DNA of 64,000 nt from positions 1,302,001 to 1,366,000 of the forward strand of contig OX638344.1 of assembly GCA_951813555.1 (NCBI GenBank), written 5' to 3'. The notes beneath the pieces were generated by a model. The model was given only the letters and a program-made list of their open reading frames with translations, made no database searches and had not been told where the DNA came from. Positions within the stretch are counted from its first letter, which is position 1. Each line of letters begins with the position of its first letter. Made by a program: the position numbers and the translations under genes. Shown one piece after another: positions 54,339 through 63,408 of the stretch. This stretch comes from an uncultured Acidimicrobiales bacterium. Lineage in GTDB: Bacteria > Actinomycetota > Acidimicrobiia > Acidimicrobiales > Bin134.

Positions 54339-56816
54339 ATGCTTGATCCCAACCGGTGGACGTTGAAGACCAGGGAGGCCTTCAACGATGCCACCACAAT
54401 GGCCCAGTCGAAGAGCCATCCCGAGGTGACCCCCGACCACCTGCTCCTGGCCCTCATCGGCCAGACCGATGGGGTGGTGCTGCCGGTGTTGCAGCGCACC
54501 GGGGTGGCGCTGCCTGATCTGCGGGCCCAGATGGAGGCCGCGCTCAGCCAGCTGCCGTCGGCCTACGGCACCGAGGTGCGCACTTCTCGCGAATTGGTCA
54601 AGTCGATGGAAACCGCCGACACGGCCCGCACCGAGTTGGGCGACGAATACCTGTCGACGGAGCACCTGCTGTTGGCCATGGCCGACCGGGTAGGGGTGGG
54701 CCGCAATCTCTTGCTGGAGGCATTGGCCGAGGTTCGGGGTTCCCACCGGGTGACCTCGACTACCCCAGAAGACTCCTATCAGGCGCTGGAGAAGTACGGC
54801 CGGGACCTCACCGTGTTGGCTCGCGAGGGAAAGCTCGACCCGGTGATCGGCCGGGACGAGGAGATCCGCCGCACCATTCAGGTGCTGAGCCGCCGCACCA
54901 AGAACAACCCGGTGCTGATCGGAGAGCCCGGCGTGGGCAAGACCGCCATCGTGGAGGGCCTGGCCCTGCGCATCGCCGCCGGGGATGTGCCCGAGGGGCT
55001 GAAGAACAAGCGGCTGGTGGCGCTGGACATGTCGGCCATGGTGGCTGGGGCCAAGTATCGAGGAGAGTTCGAGGAGCGGCTCAAGGCGGTGCTGAAGGAG
55101 ATAACCGACGCCGACGGCGAGGTGATCACGTTCATGGACGAGTTGCACACCATCGTGGGCGCGGGAGCGGCCGAGGGGGCTATGGACGCCGGCAACATGA
55201 TCAAGCCCATGTTGGCCCGGGGCGAGCTGCGCATGATCGGCGCCACGACGCTGGACGAGTTCCGCACCCACATCGAAAAGGACGCCGCCCTGGAGCGCCG
55301 CTTCCAACAGGTCTATGTCGGCGAGCCGTCGGTAGAGGACGCCATCGCCATCCTGCGGGGGCTCAAAGAGCGCTATGAGGTCCACCACGGGGTCCGCATC
55401 CAAGACGCCGCCCTGGTGTCGTCCGCCGTGCTCTCCGACCGCTACGTGACCGGGCGGTTCTTGCCTGACAAGGCCATCGACTTGGTGGACGAGGCCGCGT
55501 CCATGCTCCGTATCGAGATCGACTCCATGCCCACCGAGATCGACGTGGTGGACCGCCGCATCCGCCAGCTGGAGATCGAGCAGGTGGCACTGGCCAAGGA
55601 GTCTGACGCGGCATCGGCCGAGCGGTTGGAGTCCCTGGAGGAGGAGTTGGCCAATCTGCGAGAAGAACTGGCTGGCATGCAGGCCCACTGGCAGTCGGAA
55701 AAGGAGGCCATCGGCACCATCCGAACGCTGAAGGAGGAGCACGACGCTCTGAGCACCGCACTGGAGAGGGAGCCTGACCTGGAGAGGGCTGCTGAGATCC
55801 GCTTTGGCAAGCTCCCCGAACTGGAGCGCCAGATCGCTGAGGCCGATCACCGGCTGGTGGAGCTCCAGGCCGACCGGCAGATGCTGAAGGAAGAGGTCGA
55901 CCCCGACGACGTGGCCGCGGTGGTGTCCCGCTGGACTGGGGTGCCGGTCACCCGTCTGATGGAAGGCGAGACCGACAAACTGCTGCGCCTGGAATCGGTG
56001 TTGAGCCAGCGAGTCATCGGCCAGACCGAACCGGTGCATCTGGTGGCGTCGGCCATCCGCCGCAGCCGAGCGGGGCTGTCGGATCCGAATCGGCCCATCG
56101 GATCATTTCTGTTCATCGGCCCCACCGGGGTGGGCAAGACCGAGTTGGCCCGTACGCTGGCCGAATTCTTGTTCGACGATGAGCGGGCCATGGTCCGTAT
56201 CGACATGTCGGAGTACATGGAGAAGCACAGCGTGTCCCGACTCATCGGAGCGCCCCCCGGCTACGTGGGGTTCGATGAGGGCGGCCAACTCACCGAAGCA
56301 GTGCGGCGACGCCCTTATGCGGTGGTGCTGTTGGACGAGATCGAGAAAGCCCACCCGGAAGTGTTCAATGTGCTCTTGCAGCTCATGGACGACGGCCGGC
56401 TGACCGACGGGCAGGGGCGCACGGTGGACTTCACCAACGCGGTGTTGATCATGACGTCCAACCTGGCCGTGGACCCCAAGGAGTACTTCCGCCCCGAGTT
56501 CGTGAACCGCATCGACGACATCGTGACATTCGGCGAGCTGAGGCCCGAGCACCTGGCCCAGATCGTCGACCTGCAGATCGATCAATTGGCCGAGCGACTG
56601 GCCGACCGGCGTATCCATCTGATGGTGGCCGATGAGGTGCGGGCCAAGCTGGCCGCCGACGGCTACGACCCGGCCTATGGGGCCCGTCCCCTCAAGCGGG
56701 TGATCCAGCGGGAGCTGGCCGACCGCCTGGCCGAGGCCGTGCTTAGCGGCGCCATTTGGGAGGGAGCCACCGCCACCGCCGATCTCAATCCGTCCGGAGA
56801 GATCGCGGTCGGTTGA
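54339..56816 (+). CDS. clpB: ATP-dependent chaperone ClpB
   Basis: Hexameric disaggregase of 825 aa that works with DnaK. It has an N-domain with two Clp_N repeats, D1 Walker [14 protein letters not shown], a coiled M-domain at about residues 405-520, and D2 Walker [12 protein letters not shown] with [23 protein letters not shown]. Between the D2 sensor segment LIMTSNL and [11 protein letters not shown] only about 8 residues remain, while most homologues have 20-30, so a small D2 helix is missing. The start MLDPNRW at 54339 is preferred over ATG 54333 because GAGGAG is 7 bases before it. Confidence 0.96.
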   Translation: MLDPNRWTLKTREAFNDATTMAQSKSHPEVTPDHLLLALIGQTDGVVLPVLQRTGVALPDLRAQMEAALSQLPSAYGTEVRTSRELVKSMETADTARTELGDEYLSTEHLLLAMADRVGVGRNLLLEALAEVRGSHRVTSTTPEDSYQALEKYGRDLTVLAREGKLDPVIGRDEEIRRTIQVLSRRTKNNPVLIGEPGVGKTAIVEGLALRIAAGDVPEGLKNKRLVALDMSAMVAGAKYRGEFEERLKAVLKEITDADGEVITFMDELHTIVGAGAAEGAMDAGNMIKPMLARGELRMIGATTLDEFRTHIEKDAALERRFQQVYVGEPSVEDAIAILRGLKERYEVHHGVRIQDAALVSSAVLSDRYVTGRFLPDKAIDLVDEAASMLRIEIDSMPTEIDVVDRRIRQLEIEQVALAKESDAASAERLESLEEELANLREELAGMQAHWQSEKEAIGTIRTLKEEHDALSTALEREPDLERAAEIRFGKLPELERQIAEADHRLVELQADRQMLKEEVDPDDVAAVVSRWTGVPVTRLMEGETDKLLRLESVLSQRVIGQTEPVHLVASAIRRSRAGLSDPNRPIGSFLFIGPTGVGKTELARTLAEFLFDDERAMVRIDMSEYMEKHSVSRLIGAPPGYVGFDEGGQLTEAVRRRPYAVVLLDEIEKAHPEVFNVLLQLMDDGRLTDGQGRTVDFTNAVLIMTSNLAVDPKEYFRPEFVNRIDDIVTFGELRPEHLAQIVDLQIDQLAERLADRRIHLMVADEVRAKLAADGYDPAYGARPLKRVIQRELADRLAEAVLSGAIWEGATATADLNPSGEIAVG

Positions 56817-56856
56817 ACCCGGACTGCGTTCAGCACATCTCATGGGCGCTGATTCG

Positions 56857-56862
56857 TATATT
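56857..56862 (+). promoter_or_regulatory. -10 box of a probable leaderless promoter (amidase)
   Basis: TATATT, 8 bases before GTG 56871, same hexamer and spacing as before the GMC dehydrogenase. No clear -35. Confidence 0.45.
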
Positions 56863-56870
56863 TTCTTGCG

Positions 56871-58199
56871 GTGCCTGATTCCAGCCGCTGTGCTGCTGCA
56901 CCGAACCGCGTTGGCAGGGTTGTAGCAGTCGTTGCAGCCGGTCTTCTGGCGCTGGCCCTCGGTATGGGAGGAGTGAGCGCGCAGAGCCCCTCCGATACCG
57001 CGTTCACGCTGGAAGACATCGCGGTGCGCGACAACCTGATTGCCGCCCAGGAAACCCTGCTCAACATCTATCGCTGCCAATTCGGCATCGACATCCTGGC
57101 GGTGCCCGGCGGCTGCACCGACGGTTCGCCCAGCCAGGGATTTTCCCGGCCAGGGACGTTCGAAGGCGCTCCCACCCTGGAAGAAATCGAGGTGCGGGAC
57201 GAGCTGATCGCGGTCCAAGAATCAGTGCTGAACACGTACCGCTGCCGTTTCGACTTCGAGATCGACACCCACATCACCCCCGAGGGCTGCCCCGGCCCAT
57301 CCGGTCCAACCGACACAGCAATCTTCTTGCCATTCACTTTCGATCCATTGGTGCTGCCGGAGGATTTCGATGGTGATCCGCCGCCAGGGTTGATCACCCC
57401 CACCGGCGTGTCGGTTGCTGTGCTTGGGGTCAACGAGGGGAGATTTGTTGTGACGACGCCGTGCGGCAAGATCTCGACGGTTGGCTCAGGTCTGCCCCTC
57501 AGCGGGGTGAGAGTGGTTGTGGATCCCGGTCACGGGGGCTCCTATGACGTCGGGGCGGTGGGACCCAACGGCTTGGCCGAGCGCGATCTCAATCTGACCC
57601 TCAGCCGCGCGGTCTTGGGAGAGCTCGCCAGCCGGGGCATCCCGGCCGCATCCACACGCACTGGGCACTACGGGTCGCTCCTGTCGGTGCGAGCTGCCTT
57701 TGCCGATGCTTTGGGGGCAGAAGCCCTGATCTCGATCCACCACAACGCACCGACCATGAGAACCGGCGATGAGCCCGGCGCCGAGGTGTTCGTGCAGTCG
57801 GTGTCGACCCGGCAGGCCCGGTTCGATTCGGCTCGCCTCGGCGGGTTGCTCTATCAGGATATAACTGCCGCGCTGGCTGGCTTCGACAACATCTCGTGGA
57901 GCCGTCTGTCGGATACCGGTGTGCTGCGCGTATTGTCGACCAGGGGCCGCGATGCCTATGGGATGATCAGTCGGCCGACTGTTCCCGCCGTGCTGGTGGA
58001 ATATGGCTATCTCTCCAACCCCTCCGAGGCGGCGCTGTTTGCCACCGACGAGTACATACGGGTGGCTGCCAAAGCCACCGCCAACGCCATAGAGGCCTAT
58101 CTGAATACCGACCGCTCGGGCACAGAAGTCGTCCCGCAGCCGCGGGTGTTCAATCCAGCATCAGCCCCCAGCCTCTGCAACGAGGTGCCGTTGGAGTAG
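56871..58199 (+). CDS. Secreted N-acetylmuramoyl-L-alanine amidase with two novel N-terminal repeats
   Basis: Peptidoglycan amidase (Amidase_3) of 442 aa. The signal segment VVAVVAAGLLALALGMGGVSA ends near residue 37. Two copies of a roughly 37-residue unit follow (47-82 and 103-140), each with the pattern VRD.LIA.QE..LN.YRC.F, then P.GC. The catalytic domain starts near 210: VVVDPGHGGSYDVGAVGPNGL, ERDLNL, SIHHNAP and VEYGYLSNPSE give the zinc ligands and catalytic Glu. The GTG start has no ribosome site but TATATT (56857-56862) ends 8 bases before it: leaderless transcript likely. Confidence 0.9.
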   Translation: MPDSSRCAAAPNRVGRVVAVVAAGLLALALGMGGVSAQSPSDTAFTLEDIAVRDNLIAAQETLLNIYRCQFGIDILAVPGGCTDGSPSQGFSRPGTFEGAPTLEEIEVRDELIAVQESVLNTYRCRFDFEIDTHITPEGCPGPSGPTDTAIFLPFTFDPLVLPEDFDGDPPPGLITPTGVSVAVLGVNEGRFVVTTPCGKISTVGSGLPLSGVRVVVDPGHGGSYDVGAVGPNGLAERDLNLTLSRAVLGELASRGIPAASTRTGHYGSLLSVRAAFADALGAEALISIHHNAPTMRTGDEPGAEVFVQSVSTRQARFDSARLGGLLYQDITAALAGFDNISWSRLSDTGVLRVLSTRGRDAYGMISRPTVPAVLVEYGYLSNPSEAALFATDEYIRVAAKATANAIEAYLNTDRSGTEVVPQPRVFNPASAPSLCNEVPLE

Positions 58200-58247
58200 A
58201 GCCGCAGCCCGGTCTGCGAACTGATCAATTCGGCTGGGGCTGGCTGA

Positions 58248-58613
58248 TCAATCGTCGTCTTCGAACTCCAGGCCGAGTTCGGCGGCCACCGTCCGCAGAG
58301 CGGTGTAGGCCTGGGCGCTGGCCGGCCAGCCGGCGTAGTGGGCCAGATGTACCACCCACTCGGCCAGCTCGTCGGTCGTGAGATCGCCCGCTTCCAGCGC
58401 TGGCTTCATGTGGAAGGGCAAGATGGCGCCGTTGCCGGTGGCGGCGATGGCGGTCAGCGTGGTGAGGCGACGCTCCCTCCGTCCCAGGCGGGGACGGGCC
58501 CACACGTCGGAGAACACCCGCTTGGTGAACCGGAGATACAGGTCATCGTGGTCGGGGGGATCGTCCAACATGATGTTGTTCCAGGCGACACGATCTGCTT
58601 CTTTGTTGTTCAT
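58248..58613 (-). CDS. Carboxymuconolactone decarboxylase-family protein
   Basis: Small helical protein of 121 aa of the CMD/AhpD-like superfamily, PcaC-like branch. RRERRLTTLTAIAATGNGAILPFHMKPALEAG and ELAEWVVHLAHYAGWPAS are characteristic. It lacks the CxxC of AhpD-like peroxidase members, so decarboxylase-type activity is more likely. The start MNNKEADRVAW at 58613 lies only 16 bases from the divergent phosphatase gene; further upstream codons are antisense to that gene. Confidence 0.88.
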   Translation of the reverse strand: MNNKEADRVAWNNIMLDDPPDHDDLYLRFTKRVFSDVWARPRLGRRERRLTTLTAIAATGNGAILPFHMKPALEAGDLTTDELAEWVVHLAHYAGWPASAQAYTALRTVAAELGLEFEDDD

Positions 58614-58629
58614 CTGCGCAGCGTAGGCT

Positions 58630-59280
58630 GTGACGGTGCAGATCGCTTTCATCCGCCACGGCCAGCCCGAAAGAGAGTGGAATGCCGACAAGGTTGCCGA
58701 TCCCGGGCTGAGCGACCTGGGCAAATGGCAGGCGGAGCGGCTGGCCGACTGGCTGGAGCACGAGCCCTTCGACCACATCATCTCCAGCACCAAACGACGG
58801 GCCATCGAGACCATCGAGCCGCTGGCCGCGCGTTTGGGCTTGGAGATCGAGCTCGAAGAGGACTTCACCGAAATCGACCGCAACTCCAAGAGGTACCTCC
58901 CCACCGAGCTCTTGGCCACCGAGGGCGGGGAGTACTACGAAGCCATTCGAGCCGGGGACTATGCCGCCATCGGCTGGGATACCCCCGAAGAGTTCCACAA
59001 GCGGGTAATCGCTGCGTTCGAGCGGTTGTGCGAGGCCCAGCCCGGTCAGCACATCGCGGTGGCATGCCACGGAGGTGTGATCAACCGGGTTGTGTCTGAG
59101 TTGGTGATGGCGTCGGAGCGGGTCCACCTCCATGTGTCCTACACCGGCATCTGCCGATTGTGGGTGGACGAGGACCGGCGAATGCTGATGAGCATGAACG
59201 AGACCGGCCACTGCTGCGCAACCCGCACCGGTGTTACCGGCTCTATGCGCGACGGGATCGTGGTCGAACCTCAGTACTAG
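58630..59280 (+). CDS. Histidine phosphatase-family protein
   Basis: Phosphoglycerate mutase-like phosphatase of 216 aa. It has IAFIRHGQPEREWN with the RHG active site near residue 8, SSTKRRAIETIEPLA, and VACHGGVINRVV with the second catalytic His. GTG start at 58630; a second GTG 6 bases on would also fit. Substrate unknown; many such actinobacterial proteins act on sugar phosphates or glucosyl-3-phosphoglycerate. Confidence 0.9.
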   Translation: MTVQIAFIRHGQPEREWNADKVADPGLSDLGKWQAERLADWLEHEPFDHIISSTKRRAIETIEPLAARLGLEIELEEDFTEIDRNSKRYLPTELLATEGGEYYEAIRAGDYAAIGWDTPEEFHKRVIAAFERLCEAQPGQHIAVACHGGVINRVVSELVMASERVHLHVSYTGICRLWVDEDRRMLMSMNETGHCCATRTGVTGSMRDGIVVEPQY

Positions 59281-59329
59281 CGGTCTGGTAGCCGCGGCGA
59301 TTCCCCAAAGAAACGCCTAGGATTTCTAC

Positions 59330-60628
59330 GTGCACCGATTGCCAAGTACGGCAACGTCGTTGCCGCCTGTCCTCGCATTGCTGGCGTTGATCATGGTGGG
59401 AGTGTTGTTGACGGCATGCAGTGGTGGGGACGAATCTGTTCCGAGGGCAGAGGTGGCTACTGCTGCTCCTGCTTCTTCCCCAACTGAGGTATCTCCTACT
59501 GCGACGGTGTCCGCCACACCTGAGGCTGTAGTGGGGGACCGCGCCAAACCGGAGCCGAGCCAAGAACCCACGGTGGCCGCTGGTCCGGCTGAGCAGCCGG
59601 AGATCGAACTGACGCCGACTGCCGATGACCCCCAAGACGACAGCCAAGGGAACGAGGTCGAAGAGGGGTTAGAGGAGACGGGGAGACAAAACGAAGTGGT
59701 GCTACCGCCGGTCCCGACACCGGCGGCCAGCACGGTAAGCGAGTTGTTGGCGCTGGGGCGGCCGCTGGTCATCGGCCACGCCGGCGGCGATCGCTCATGG
59801 CCCCACTCCACCATGTATGCCTTCTCCCAGGCGGCTTACGCGGGTGTGGACGTGCTGGAGATGGACTTGCAGATGACGGCCGACAGGGTGCTGGTAGTGC
59901 ATCACGACGACACGGTCGATCGCACGACCGAGGGAACTGGGCGGGTCAGGGACATGACCTACGAGGAGATTCAGGCGCTCGACAACGGCTACTGGTGGTC
60001 GGAGGAGTGGCCCAGTCACGACTTCGCCCCCGAGGCTTACCCCTATCGGGGCATCCGCACTGGTGACGTCGCTCCGCCTGACGGGTACAGCCCAGACGAC
60101 TTCCGGATCGAGACATTCCGAGCGGTGGCAGAGGCGTTTCCCGAGCACGTGCTGGACGTGGAGATCAAGACCCCCGCGGGCGACGACGGTGAAGACGACA
60201 TCGACTTCATCCTCGAGATGGCGGCAGTGCTGGCCGCCGATATCGAAGAGTTGGGCCGCACCGACTCGGTGGTGGTGGTCTCGTTCAGAGACGAGGCGCT
60301 GGTTGGATTCCGGGAACTGGCCCCCGAGGTCGTTACCAGCCCCGGCCAGGATGCCCTGCCGGCGTGGGCCTTTGCGTCGGTCCCCCTGCACCCCAACGAC
60401 CTCATTTTGCAGGTGCCCCCCACATTCAGCGGCCTCGACGTGCTCACTCCCGACCTGTTGGGCAAAGCCGCCGACGAGGGACTGGCTGTGTGGGTGTGGC
60501 CCAACGAGGACTACCAAGAGCACCCCGACTACTACGCCGAGCTCATCGACTTGCCAGTGGACGGGGTCATCGCCGGCCGGCCCGCCGAAGCGGTCGAGCG
60601 CTTCCGGGCCGACGGCGACATCCCCTGA
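59330..60628 (+). CDS. Glycerophosphodiester phosphodiesterase lipoprotein
   Basis: Surface lipoprotein of 432 aa. The signal ends at LIMVGVLLTAC (Cys30). A long Pro/Thr/Glu/Ala-rich linker runs to about residue 135. The GDPD barrel follows: VIGHAGGDRSWPHSTMYAF with the catalytic His, VLEMDLQMTADRVLVVHHDDTVDRTT with Glu/Asp and the second His, and DVEIKTP. It hydrolyses glycerophosphodiesters to glycerol-3-phosphate. GTG start; TAGGAT at 59318-59323 ends 6 bases before it, with no ribosome site. The 3' end overlaps the convergent GNAT gene by 97 bases. Confidence 0.92.
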   Translation: MHRLPSTATSLPPVLALLALIMVGVLLTACSGGDESVPRAEVATAAPASSPTEVSPTATVSATPEAVVGDRAKPEPSQEPTVAAGPAEQPEIELTPTADDPQDDSQGNEVEEGLEETGRQNEVVLPPVPTPAASTVSELLALGRPLVIGHAGGDRSWPHSTMYAFSQAAYAGVDVLEMDLQMTADRVLVVHHDDTVDRTTEGTGRVRDMTYEEIQALDNGYWWSEEWPSHDFAPEAYPYRGIRTGDVAPPDGYSPDDFRIETFRAVAEAFPEHVLDVEIKTPAGDDGEDDIDFILEMAAVLAADIEELGRTDSVVVVSFRDEALVGFRELAPEVVTSPGQDALPAWAFASVPLHPNDLILQVPPTFSGLDVLTPDLLGKAADEGLAVWVWPNEDYQEHPDYYAELIDLPVDGVIAGRPAEAVERFRADGDIP

Positions 60629-61608
60629 TCCAACATTTGAACGTCGGCTTGCCAGCACCCCATTAGGTGTGACGGTTGGAAGCCCATCTCAGTGTTGATG
60701 GCCAACATGGCGGCGTTGCTCTCGGCGTTGCCGGTGCGCAGTGTGGCTACTTCGGGGGCCTCGGCGCGCAGCCGCCTCCACATTGCCGCCTTCATCCAGC
60801 GTCCGATGCTCCGGCCCCGGTAGGGGGGCAGCACGACCGTGTTCCACTGCCATGCGATGGCAGGTCGGAAGCGGTTGACGAATACTTCAGTGGCGCCCGC
60901 GGCCGACCCATCAGCACAGACGGCCAATATGCCCAGATAGTCGATGCCCGAGGCGTCGCGGGCGTCGAAGTCGGCTCGCAGAGTGGCCGCGTCGTAGACG
61001 GTATCTGCGATCTCAAGGCCGTCGGTGGGGGCGTCGTTCATGGCGTTGGCAGTAGCCACGAGCGCGTCGATGTGCTCGTCGGGGCAGCGGCCTTTCCAAT
61101 GCACCAATTCGATGTCGTCCGGTGCGGCGTCGATCCACCGGCTCATCAGGTCGGCGTCCACCGAAGCCAAATCCAGATCGGACTCCTGCTCGGTGGAGCG
61201 CAACTCGGCTCCCAGCCCGGTCCAGAATGCATCAGCTTCGGGTGTGCAGTCGCCCCAGGCGATGACCGAGGTTCGGCCATCGGCTCGTGCCATTTTCAGC
61301 AGTTCGCTCAACACCGACATTGACGCATCGCTGTGGACTGGTGCTATCTCCACGATCGCCAATGTCGTGTTGGCGGGATCGCAGGTAAGTTCCAAATGGC
61401 CTATGGCCACGGCTTCTAAGTCGTCGAACGCCACAATCCGCTCGTGGTGGGCGTTCTCGCTGGCGTTGTCGTCAAGAGTCGCCCGCAACTCGCCGGGTGG
61501 AGTTGAGGGGATCCCGGGGTCGCGGGCGATGTCCAGCCGCTGCTGAAGTTGTAGGGCGGCTTCGAAGTGGGTCTGATCAAGCTCCCGAGCGTTGAGGAAC
61601 TGCATCAT
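60532..61608 (-). CDS. GNAT family protein, probable tandem acetyltransferase domains
   Basis: Protein of 358 aa. The N-terminal half has a weak GNAT-like fold; the C-terminal half has the acetyl-CoA loop NTVVLPPYRGRSIGRWMKAAMWRRL at about residues 268-292 and NAESNAAMLAINTEMGFQPSH. The last 30 residues (Ser/Ala/Arg-rich) lie antisense to the glycerophosphodiesterase gene and follow the natural end of the fold. Similar tandem GNATs occur in actinobacteria (MshD-like arrangement), but mycothiol synthase itself is not claimed. Confidence 0.82.
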   Translation of the reverse strand: MMQFLNARELDQTHFEAALQLQQRLDIARDPGIPSTPPGELRATLDDNASENAHHERIVAFDDLEAVAIGHLELTCDPANTTLAIVEIAPVHSDASMSVLSELLKMARADGRTSVIAWGDCTPEADAFWTGLGAELRSTEQESDLDLASVDADLMSRWIDAAPDDIELVHWKGRCPDEHIDALVATANAMNDAPTDGLEIADTVYDAATLRADFDARDASGIDYLGILAVCADGSAAGATEVFVNRFRPAIAWQWNTVVLPPYRGRSIGRWMKAAMWRRLRAEAPEVATLRTGNAESNAAMLAINTEMGFQPSHLMGCWQADVQMLDQGMSPSARKRSTASAGRPAMTPSTGKSMSSA

Positions 61609-61645
61609 CGGAGCATAAGGGCGGGAACGAGCAATGCCTTCGAGG

Positions 61646-62560
61646 TCAGCAGAGTGCGAGGTATTCCCAGCTCTGGGCGAGGTCGTCGAACCATCCTTGG
61701 GCTCGGTCCATGCGCCAGCAGAACAGTGACATGACCACGTTGATGGTGGTGGCGCCGGCGTCCACCCACTGGGGGGAGGCGTCCATGCTGGGTCGGATTG
61801 ACGGGCGGCCGTTTTCGTCGGTCACTGCGTCGATGTCGCCCTGGATGCCGAAGCCGTCGAGAGTGCGCCCGGCGGCGGCGAGAGCGTCTTGGAGCGTGTG
61901 AACTCCGTCGGCCAGCTCGTGGAGGTCGGCGTAAGGGGGCGGGATCCAGCCGCTGGCGTGTTCGACGAGGCGGGTCAGGTTGTTGGGATGGAGGGCCCCG
62001 GCCACCCAGATGGGGATGCCATCGGGCTGGGCTGGCTTGGGCTCGCACCAAATGTTTTCGAAGTTGATGGTGGGTGAGTGGAACGAAGCGGGGGAGTCTC
62101 GCCAAAGCGCTTGGCAGGCGGCGATGGTGTCGGTAAGGCGCTGGCCCCGCTGGTTCCACGGAACGCCGGCGGCTTCGTACTCCTCGCGCTGCCAGCCAGT
62201 GCCCATGCCTACTTCGAGGCGGCCCTGCGACAGCACGTCCATGGTGGCCAGGGTCTTGGCCAGCACCGCAGCGGGGCGCAGGGGGGCGATGAGGATCTTG
62301 GTGCTGAACCGAACCTGTGAGGTGACGGCGGCCATGTGGGCTAGGGAGGCCAGGGGTTCGAGCCAAGCAGTGTCGGGGGGGAAGGGGAAGGGGCCGTAGG
62401 GGTAGCGGTCGGTGTGTTCGCCCATGACGACGTGGTCGGTGAGCATGATGCGGTCGACTCCGGCTTGTTCGGCCATCTTGGCGAGGTCGGCGATCTGGTG
62501 GAAGTTGTTGTCTCGAAAGATAGGGCCGAACGAGGGAAGGGTTACTGACAGCGTGGCCAT
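61646..62560 (-). CDS. LLM class F420-dependent oxidoreductase
   Basis: Luciferase-like TIM-barrel oxidoreductase of 304 aa, probably using coenzyme F420. It shows the segments VDRIMLTDHVVMGEH, STKILIAPLRPAAVLAKTLATMDVLSQGRLEVGMGTGW, and GIPIWVAGALHPNNLTRLVEHASGWIPP. These match the F420-dependent TIGR03619-like group of actinobacteria. Substrate unknown. It lies 37 bases before the GNAT gene in the same direction. Confidence 0.9.
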   Translation of the reverse strand: MATLSVTLPSFGPIFRDNNFHQIADLAKMAEQAGVDRIMLTDHVVMGEHTDRYPYGPFPFPPDTAWLEPLASLAHMAAVTSQVRFSTKILIAPLRPAAVLAKTLATMDVLSQGRLEVGMGTGWQREEYEAAGVPWNQRGQRLTDTIAACQALWRDSPASFHSPTINFENIWCEPKPAQPDGIPIWVAGALHPNNLTRLVEHASGWIPPPYADLHELADGVHTLQDALAAAGRTLDGFGIQGDIDAVTDENGRPSIRPSMDASPQWVDAGATTINVVMSLFCWRMDRAQGWFDDLAQSWEYLALC

Positions 62561-62613
62561 GGCTCTAGTTTGGCGGGTCTGCCATCCTCGGGCGGTTTGG
62601 CGCGGCAGCTAGG

Positions 62614-63408
62614 TCACCGGTCGAGCCGGGCATCAGGCCATCTAAGGGCAAGGCGCTCGAGGGCCCCGATGATGTTGAAGAAGACCACTCCGGCCGCTGA
62701 GGAGAGGGCGATTCCGGCGAACATCAGCCGGGTGTCGAGGCGATAGCTGGCCTGGATGATGACGAAGCCGATCCCTCGGTCAGCTCCGGTGAACTCGGCG
62801 ACGATTGCGCCGATCACCGACAGTGTCGAAGCCACCTTCAGACCTGCGAAAACATAGGGCAGAGAGCTCGGAATGCGCACCCGCCAAAAGAGCGACCACT
62901 TGCTTGCTGACAAGATGCTCATGAGTTCCACAGCCTGGCTGCTGATAGATCTCAAGCCCTTGGTTGCATTGACGAGTACGGGGAAGAAACAGATCAGTGC
63001 GGCGATCAACACCTTCGGAGTGAGCGTGAAGCCGAACCAGATTGTCAGCAGCGGCGCTACTGCGACGATTGGCACTGTCTGCAATACGATCGCCCACGGG
63101 AAGAACACGCGCTCAAGGAATTTGGCGTGGACGAATACGATCCCAGTGAACAGGGCGACAGCGCTGCCGAGGAGGAATCCCAGAACCGCCTCGGTCATGG
63201 TCCAGCGGAGGTCGTCAACCGCAAGCGAAAGCCCCTCGTCTCGCAGCTCTTTCCCGATGTCCGATGGGCTGGGGTAGAGGTACGCGGGGACATCTCGGAT
63301 ATTAACCCACAATTCCCAAGCGACAAGGCAGAGGGCGAAGATCACGACCGAGGGCAGGACCCTCAGCAATACGTCGACGACACGGCTGCGTTTGCGGATG
63401 CTGCTCAT
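62614..63408 (-). CDS. ABC transporter permease, SsuC/TauC/NitT type
   Basis: Inner-membrane permease of 264 aa with about six hydrophobic segments. AALICFFPVLVNATKGLRSIS followed by WSLFWRVRIPSSLPYVFAGLKVASTLSVIGAIVAEF is the EAA-like loop that contacts the ATPase. The family imports sulfonates, taurine, nitrate or thiamine-precursor-like compounds. The ATG start overlaps the ATPase stop (ATGA). The binding protein must lie outside the window. Confidence 0.9.
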   Translation of the reverse strand: MSSIRKRSRVVDVLLRVLPSVVIFALCLVAWELWVNIRDVPAYLYPSPSDIGKELRDEGLSLAVDDLRWTMTEAVLGFLLGSAVALFTGIVFVHAKFLERVFFPWAIVLQTVPIVAVAPLLTIWFGFTLTPKVLIAALICFFPVLVNATKGLRSISSQAVELMSILSASKWSLFWRVRIPSSLPYVFAGLKVASTLSVIGAIVAEFTGADRGIGFVIIQASYRLDTRLMFAGIALSSAAGVVFFNIIGALERLALRWPDARLDR

